From Paguma larvata (Eukaryota > Chordata > Mammalia > Carnivora > Viverridae): a stretch of DNA of 64,000 nucleotides. The notes below the pieces were generated by a model. It was given only the letters and a program-made list of their open reading frames with translations. It did not search any database and had not been told where the DNA came from. The DNA lies in contig CM057829.1 of assembly GCA_030068075.1 (NCBI GenBank), positions 88,713,889-88,777,888 of the forward strand. The letters run 5' to 3'. This document shows positions 58,931-64,000 of this stretch, in pieces (position 1 is the first letter of the stretch; each line of letters starts with the position of its first letter). A program made the translations under genes and the position numbers.

Positions 58931-59140
58931 GGGGCCCCTGAGTGGCTCAGTCAATTAAGTGTCTGACTCTTGATTTTGGCTCAGTTCATGATCTCATGGC
59001 TGTGAGATCCAGTCCCATGTCAGGCTCCGTACTGAGTGCGGAGCCTGTTTGGGATTCTCTCTCTCCCTTTCTCTCTCTGCCCCTCCCCCCATCCTGCACT
59101 CACACTCTTTCTCTCGAAATAAATAACTTAACATTAAAAA
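58931..59140 (+). mobile_element. tRNA-Lys SINE, older subtype
   Basis: GGGGCCCCTGAGTGGCTCAG opens the head. The middle has the shortened ACTGAGTGCGGAGCCTG form, and the tail is GAAATAAATAACTTAACATT. It lies 70 bp from the previous SINE in the same orientation. The duplication is not clear. Confidence 0.92.
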
Positions 59141-60057
59141 ATGTTAACACATGGAGATCAAGTTCCACTGAACCAAAAATGAATGAATGAATGAATAGCA
59201 ACAGAATGACAGAGGTCACAAGTGAGCAGTGGGCACCTTTGGGTCGATGGTAATGGACTTGTGAACTTGATTTGAAATCATCACTGGTCAGAACCAAGAG
59301 TCTTTAAGGTATTCAATTGCTACTCAACTACCTTAAGTAAAAACTGAATTAATTATATAGACAGAAATGTTTCATAAAACTGAGGGCCAGGAATATAGCT
59401 GGAACTGCCAAACCACCAGGAATTCTGTAGGTCAGTTCTCTTCAAATCTCTCTGAATCACATCTTGTCTCCTTTTCTCTGCTCTCTTTTTTTCTCTCTCT
59501 GCAGTCAGGTTTTTCCTACTTCTCTGCACCAATAGTCCAATATGGTGGCCCCATGGCTCCCAGGTTCACAGTACCAGCCACATGCAGTGACTAAAAGTCT
59601 TAGTTTCAAAGCCAAATTTTTGAGAGAAAGAATGTGATTGGTCATTTTAGGTAAGATATCCTGACAGCATTGGCTGATAGAGATAGGTAATAGCATACAA
59701 ATATGACCACCAAAAGCCCTACCTATGGAGCTGAGAGACAGTTCTCAAAGAACCATAGATTGCACGGGGGTTAAGGAGTTGGCATGGTGAATGGTTTAGC
59801 AATGTGTCTTGTGAAAACAGATAGGCGATACAGTCTCACAAGTGTAAAAAGATTACCAAGTGCCATTACTAATACTAATAATGGAAAGGACTAAGGAGCA
59901 AATTAAAGAGCAGAATTGCAGTAGTTTGTAGAATATCATAATCTCACTTCGGAGAAGAAGATGCAATGAGTAACTTCTTCCCCGTCTGTCTGACTACATG
60001 AACTAATTTTTTAATAAGAAAAATGCTTTTAAAATTTTCTTTTAGATATGGTCCCAC
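59141..60057. other. Unassigned sequence with a short (AATG)n
   Basis: An AATG tetranucleotide run of about five units lies at 59177-59197. Nothing else is recognised. Confidence 0.4.
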
Positions 60058-60275
60058 ATAACAGTAATTGCTAACATTTTCTGAAACACTGTTCTAGGTT
60101 TTTTTAGGTGTAATAACTCAATTAATAATCTTGACAACCCCTCAATTAAGTATTAGTTTCATCCCTACTTTACAAACTATGAAGCTGAGGCTTAAAAAGG
60201 TTAAGTAAATCTCCAAAGGTCACATAGCTAGCAAATGGCAGAGCTAGGTTTTCAACCAAAGGAGTCACAGTGGAG
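60058..60275 (-). mobile_element. MIR SINE, antisense
   Basis: GAAGCTGAGGCTTAAAAAGG, CCAAAGGTCACATAGCTAGC and AAATGGCAGAGCTAGG are the reverse of the MIR core. The L2-like tail is at 60058-60130 (TAATTGCTAACATTTTCTG, TCTAGG). Confidence 0.9.
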
Positions 60276-63200
60276 CCCTCGGACTAATCAGTCTGTCCAA
60301 TCCAGAGTCCAGGAGAAAACCGCTGCTGCCCGAGCTGAGTCACATATAACTAAGTGCCTCCTCCATGTAGTCTAAATATCACCCACCTTTCCCATGAGGC
60401 AAAATATGCACCTTCAAACCTAAAAATGCAGTTCAAATCATTGCGGTAACAAAGGCTGGGAAATACACAAAATTCACCAACAACACAAGACTTTAAAAAA
60501 TGACTGCCTCCAAAAGCAGTCAAGCACACCCTGTGCACCATATGTAGAGAAACAGTCAATCCACGGGTCCTGGGAATTAGATTCTTCCTCGTTCATAAGA
60601 GTTTGAGGAAGAATTAAAAGAGTTTGTGTTGAGGGTAAAAAGCTTTCCAATCAGGTTCGTTCGCTGGAGTCAAAGGACAGTTAATTTTAAAATATGTGCA
60701 CTTAAGAAGAGCGTTTGATCTGCCAACAAATAAACCAAGAATTTTCAATAAAATGGAAAAAGTTTTAAAGTCTGGAAGTGATATAAAATTGTCATGAAAA
60801 ATAAAATGTTTCAGTTGTGTGATAGCAGCCTGGTGCCAGGTCTGATAGACACTGTAGGATCCAGAGATTTCCCAAACCAAGGGCATATGGCAGAGAATTG
60901 TCGTGTATACCGGTCAAGTCGTGGTACCGGACCAGCCTGTTAGCATTCAACAGTTGGGAGGTACCGGAGTATCAGTCTTCATCCAGCTTTAGATGGAAGG
61001 GAGAGTAGTTCAAGCAGTCACGAAGTGGTACCAGTGAAGGTCTGCTCTGTGTTTTTCAGAGTCATTGTCACAATCTGTGGACACACTGCCTGGTGACTTG
61101 GGTGTGCTCTCGCATGGGTGGCCTCGCATGGCTTTGAGACAACACATGTGCTGTCAATTAACACAATGGTTTTTGAAGAAGTGACTCTGCTCTTGACTAC
61201 AAGGTTTTGTTTATGGAACTGCAAAGGCAACAAAACATCCCGCGGCTGAGATGGAAAAACAAAAGTTGAGAGAGTAGGAGCAACTATGGCTGGAGACACA
61301 TTCAAGGAGTGTGTTCCTAGGACGACACCGAAGCATCGGGTGAAAGTGGAAGTCAGGGTATGATTGGCACAGGCTCCCTTGAGAAGAACCCGACTGGCAC
61401 CTGGGGGCAAGAATGCACAGCGGCAAGTGGGAAAATTCACTTTTCCTCTCTGGTCCTCAGCAAACAAGCCTCAACATCAACCCCAGAGAACACAACTAAG
61501 TACTCTAAAAAGTTCCACTTCAAGCTAAGAAGAAAGATGTGTTAGAGAAATTTAGAGTTCTTTGAGTATAAACTATTCACAGCTTAATTAGAAATGAAAG
61601 TCCTGATTTAGAAAATACCCTGGTTATCATATACATATGCTCTATATGGGTTACCGGTTTTCAAAGATATGACTGCAAAACATTACACTCACTGCATCAC
61701 ATGAGATATACTTCTTTTTCCCTTACAGGGTGGGAGCCCCTTGAGAGTCTCATTCTGCTTCGGGCCCATCATGTAACGCCATTTATCATTCAGCTGAAGA
61801 TGTGTGAAATTGCTAGTTAACACAATTCCCTCTGATGGTCTGTCAGATCAAAAACCAGCTTTCACTGTTCATAGGTGTTCTGTATAGAAATTAATATATT
61901 ATAACTGGAGTCAACCCACAGCTAATATTGACAGGCGAAGTCCCCTACATACTCAGGAACTCTGTGCTTCAGGCTTGCACAGATAACAGTCACGTTAACC
62001 AGCTCCATTTCTCCCTCCCTCTCTTGCCCCTCTCTCCCTTTCTCTTCCTGACTAACCTTTTGAGTACTTTGCCGTGTTATCCCTTTTCAATTTGGCCTGC
62101 TTTCCTTATTATGCCTTCCTTATGTCTCTATGGATTGCGGCATATAGTCTCTAAATAGGAACTTAAAAATCAGCCCAGAAAGAATTGTTTGATAGAGTTT
62201 GATAGAACTACTACTGGAAAGATCCAGGGCTGGGGGTGGGGGTAGGGAATGGGGTGGGGTGGGGGTGAGGGTGGGAGGGAAGGGAATGATTTAATGCCTT
62301 GCAGAAAAATCGTTCTTCTCTACAAGCAGAAAGTATAACCCATTAGCATTCCAAACAGGCTGTTCAAAGCTTTCAAATGGCAAGGCTGAGCTGGTCTTGT
62401 CCTCTCCCCAAACACACACATCCCAAGGGTGCCCCCGACCTGGAGCCTCCACACACTCGGCTGGCACAGCATCTGGGATTTTATCACCACTGCGGAGAGC
62501 GAGTCTGGACAGACCCACTGCTGGTAACTCCAGATTTTTTTCGTGACTGAATGGCTTGATATGCATTAACTCGCATGGTATTCTTTGTAGTTGTTTTTTG
62601 CAGATATTTGCTCTTTCGACACGTTTGTGTTACAAAGAGGAACATATGGCCCCCAAAAAATCTATTTCTGTATGTATACGCTCCAGAGTTTTCAGATCTT
62701 TTTGTTTCTAATTTAACTTTACAAAAAAACATCTTTTTTTTTTTTTTTTTTTTTACGCTTTAAAGGTGTTTGTTTGTTTTTTCTGCAAGGACCACATACA
62801 ATCATACTTAAAATTCCTTAAGGTCGACAGAGTTTGAGTGTATACATTTTACTTAGGAGATAAATAATGATCTTCAGGAGGCTTAACAAACAAGTACAAA
62901 GAATGGGTTCTCATGGAGCAAAAATGCAGAGCGCTACACAGAGCCGTCTCGCCCCCCGTCAGGCATTTCTCTGGCCCCCACCACCCAGACTCACGCAGAC
63001 TACTTCCATCAGCGTGATGGAATTGCCAGAACCTTGGCAATTGGGATTCAGGGGCTATACTCTCTTGACAGCTGGAGTGCAGAGGATAACATGAGAGATG
63101 TAGAATTAATAGGAATGAAGAATAACTCTGCGAAATTGAAAACAGAAAAGTGGGTAGATTCTATTGTGTCATGTCTTGGTTGAGGTATCCTGGCCCAGGT

Positions 63201-63440
63201 CGGGTAAAACTATAAAGTTGATGCCTATGTATTTACATTGTTATAAGTGCTGAAATAAGTACCAATGACCTAAGGACAGATTTTCATCTATAAAATTATA
63301 GTTACTTGTAGCTACTTATCACAATATTTTTTATGATGGTTGGGCAAAAAACTTATTTGAAGCTCACTTCACCCCATAATTTACCCTATAATGCAAAAAA
63401 ATTATAATAAATGCTATGTTTCCTAGACAATATCAATATT
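60276..63440. other. Unassigned, repeat-poor sequence with a G-run
   Basis: A 149-codon minus-strand open frame lies at 61018-61467, overlapped by a 71-codon frame. I recognise neither. A strong G-rich tract is at 62222-62285, and a run of T is at 62732-62754. No gene is called. Confidence 0.4.
62222..62285 (+). repeat. G-rich tract (G-quadruplex candidate)
   Basis: At least ten runs of three to five G, separated by one or two bases (GGGGGTGGGGGTAGGG, GGGGTGGGGTGGGGGTGAGGG), lie within about 60 bp. Confidence 0.9.
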
Positions 63441-63444
63441 AAGT

Positions 63445-63590
63445 GGTTAAATACATGAGCCTCAAGATCATTCTATGCCCCTTTCAATCCTGGTTTTATC
63501 GCTTGTGACCTTGGCCTAGTAACTTATCCTCTCTGAGCTTCAGTCCTTGCATTTAGTTAATATTGAATAGGTGTTAGCTACTTTTATTAT
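63445..63590 (+). mobile_element. MIR SINE, diverged
   Basis: GTGGTTAAATACATGAGCCTC, CTTGTGACCTTGGCCTAG and TAACTTATCCTCTCTGAGC are in MIR plus-strand order. The 3' half is eroded. Confidence 0.82.
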
Positions 63591-63636
63591 TTTAAGTCAT
63601 TTCTGAGCTGGTAAAGAAGCATTTATACCAGCTGTT

Positions 63637-63962
63637 TTTGTCAGGGTAAGCAATGTTAGCTGGTATAACAAACAACTCCAAAATTTCAGTGAGCTTAACA
63701 CAATGAAAGTGTTTTTCATTCATGTCACAGGACAAGCTGTGGGGGTAATTCTGCTCACCAGTGTGGGACCCAGAGTCTTCCTATCTGATAACTTCTCCAT
63801 AGTCTATGGCCTCAGAGTCCATCACTGTATCCTCTCCATCTAACCTGCAGAAAGAGAGCTCAGGTAAGTGCAGGAGATTTAGAGTCCAGGCTTAGAAGTA
63901 GCCCATGTGGCTTCCACTTTTTATTGACCATGTGGCCCCACTTAGATGCAAAGAGGCTAGAA
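63637..63962 (-). mobile_element. Old interspersed repeat, probably LTR-type, antisense
   Basis: AGCTGGTATAACAAACAACTCC, AGTGAGCTTAACACAATG and ATTCATGTCACAGG resemble a common mammal-wide LTR or DNA repeat in reverse. The family is unsure, and it runs close to the window end. Confidence 0.4.
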
Positions 63963-64000
63963 CATGTAGCATAGCAGCATGCTCAGAGGAAAGGAGAACG

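Noticed and set aside
61018..61467. A 149-codon minus-strand frame, considered as a gene or retrocopy.
   Set aside because: No recognisable domain, no poly(A), no duplication, and overlapping frames of similar quality. A protein database search would decide.
62732..62763. T-run considered as the tail of a minus-strand retrocopy.
   Set aside because: No poly(A) signal, no recognisable source RNA and no clear duplication next to it.
1..64000. CRISPR-like arrays, operons, phage or bacterial features.
   Set aside because: None seen. All repeated units are SINEs, microsatellites or other eukaryotic repeats.

Overview
The window is AT-rich, repeat-dense mammalian DNA with no host protein-coding gene that I can recognise. 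It carries 20 copies or partial copies of a tRNA-Lys-derived SINE of the CAN-SINE type: a tRNA-like head with A and B boxes, a CT-rich stretch, and an A-rich tail containing AATAAA. These SINEs mark the genome as Carnivora. Their sequence and roughly 200-220 bp length match the cat-family subtype, so a felid is the best guess. This is an inference from the repeats; no host gene was available to test it.

The standout feature is a LINE-1 on the plus strand at 39241-44434. It is cut short in its 5' UTR, but both reading frames are open from end to end: ORF1 (297 codons) and ORF2 (1324 codons, with endonuclease, reverse transcriptase and Cys-rich domains intact). It sits inside a minus-strand SINE, has a perfect 15-bp target-site duplication and ends in a clean poly(A) tract. 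All of this points to a young insertion. The ORF1 stop and the first ORF2 start overlap as ATGA.

Layout: 1-10700 holds an old L1 fragment, one SINE, one MIR, an L1 remnant with a 5'-truncated SINE, and long unassigned stretches. 10755-11810 holds an LTR remnant and a 5S rRNA retropseudogene. 13700-22650 mixes MIR, L2, SINEs, an old L1 split by a Tigger-type MITE, and CA repeats. 22660-27930 is a nest of L1 debris: a short inverted L1 carrying a (CA)n, then a long ancient L1 broken by a MER2 DNA transposon and four SINEs. 28500-37800 is mostly unassigned, with a repeat-poor block at 32570-35370. 37790-39190 is ancient L1, followed by the intact L1. 44838-49550 has two more antisense LTR remnants, MER5-like elements inside a MIR, and a SINE with a TG/AG microsatellite. 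50179-55050 has SINEs and a very short L1 3' end. 55051-58620 is repeat-poor and has two small CpG-rich patches. The rest is unassigned sequence with two SINEs, two MIRs and a strong G-run.

Functionally this looks like intergenic or deep-intronic DNA. The only intact genes are the two mobile-element genes. ORF1 and ORF2 would act together in target-primed reverse transcription, and the same machinery explains the SINEs and the 5S pseudogene here. I found no CRISPR array, no operon and no new gene system.
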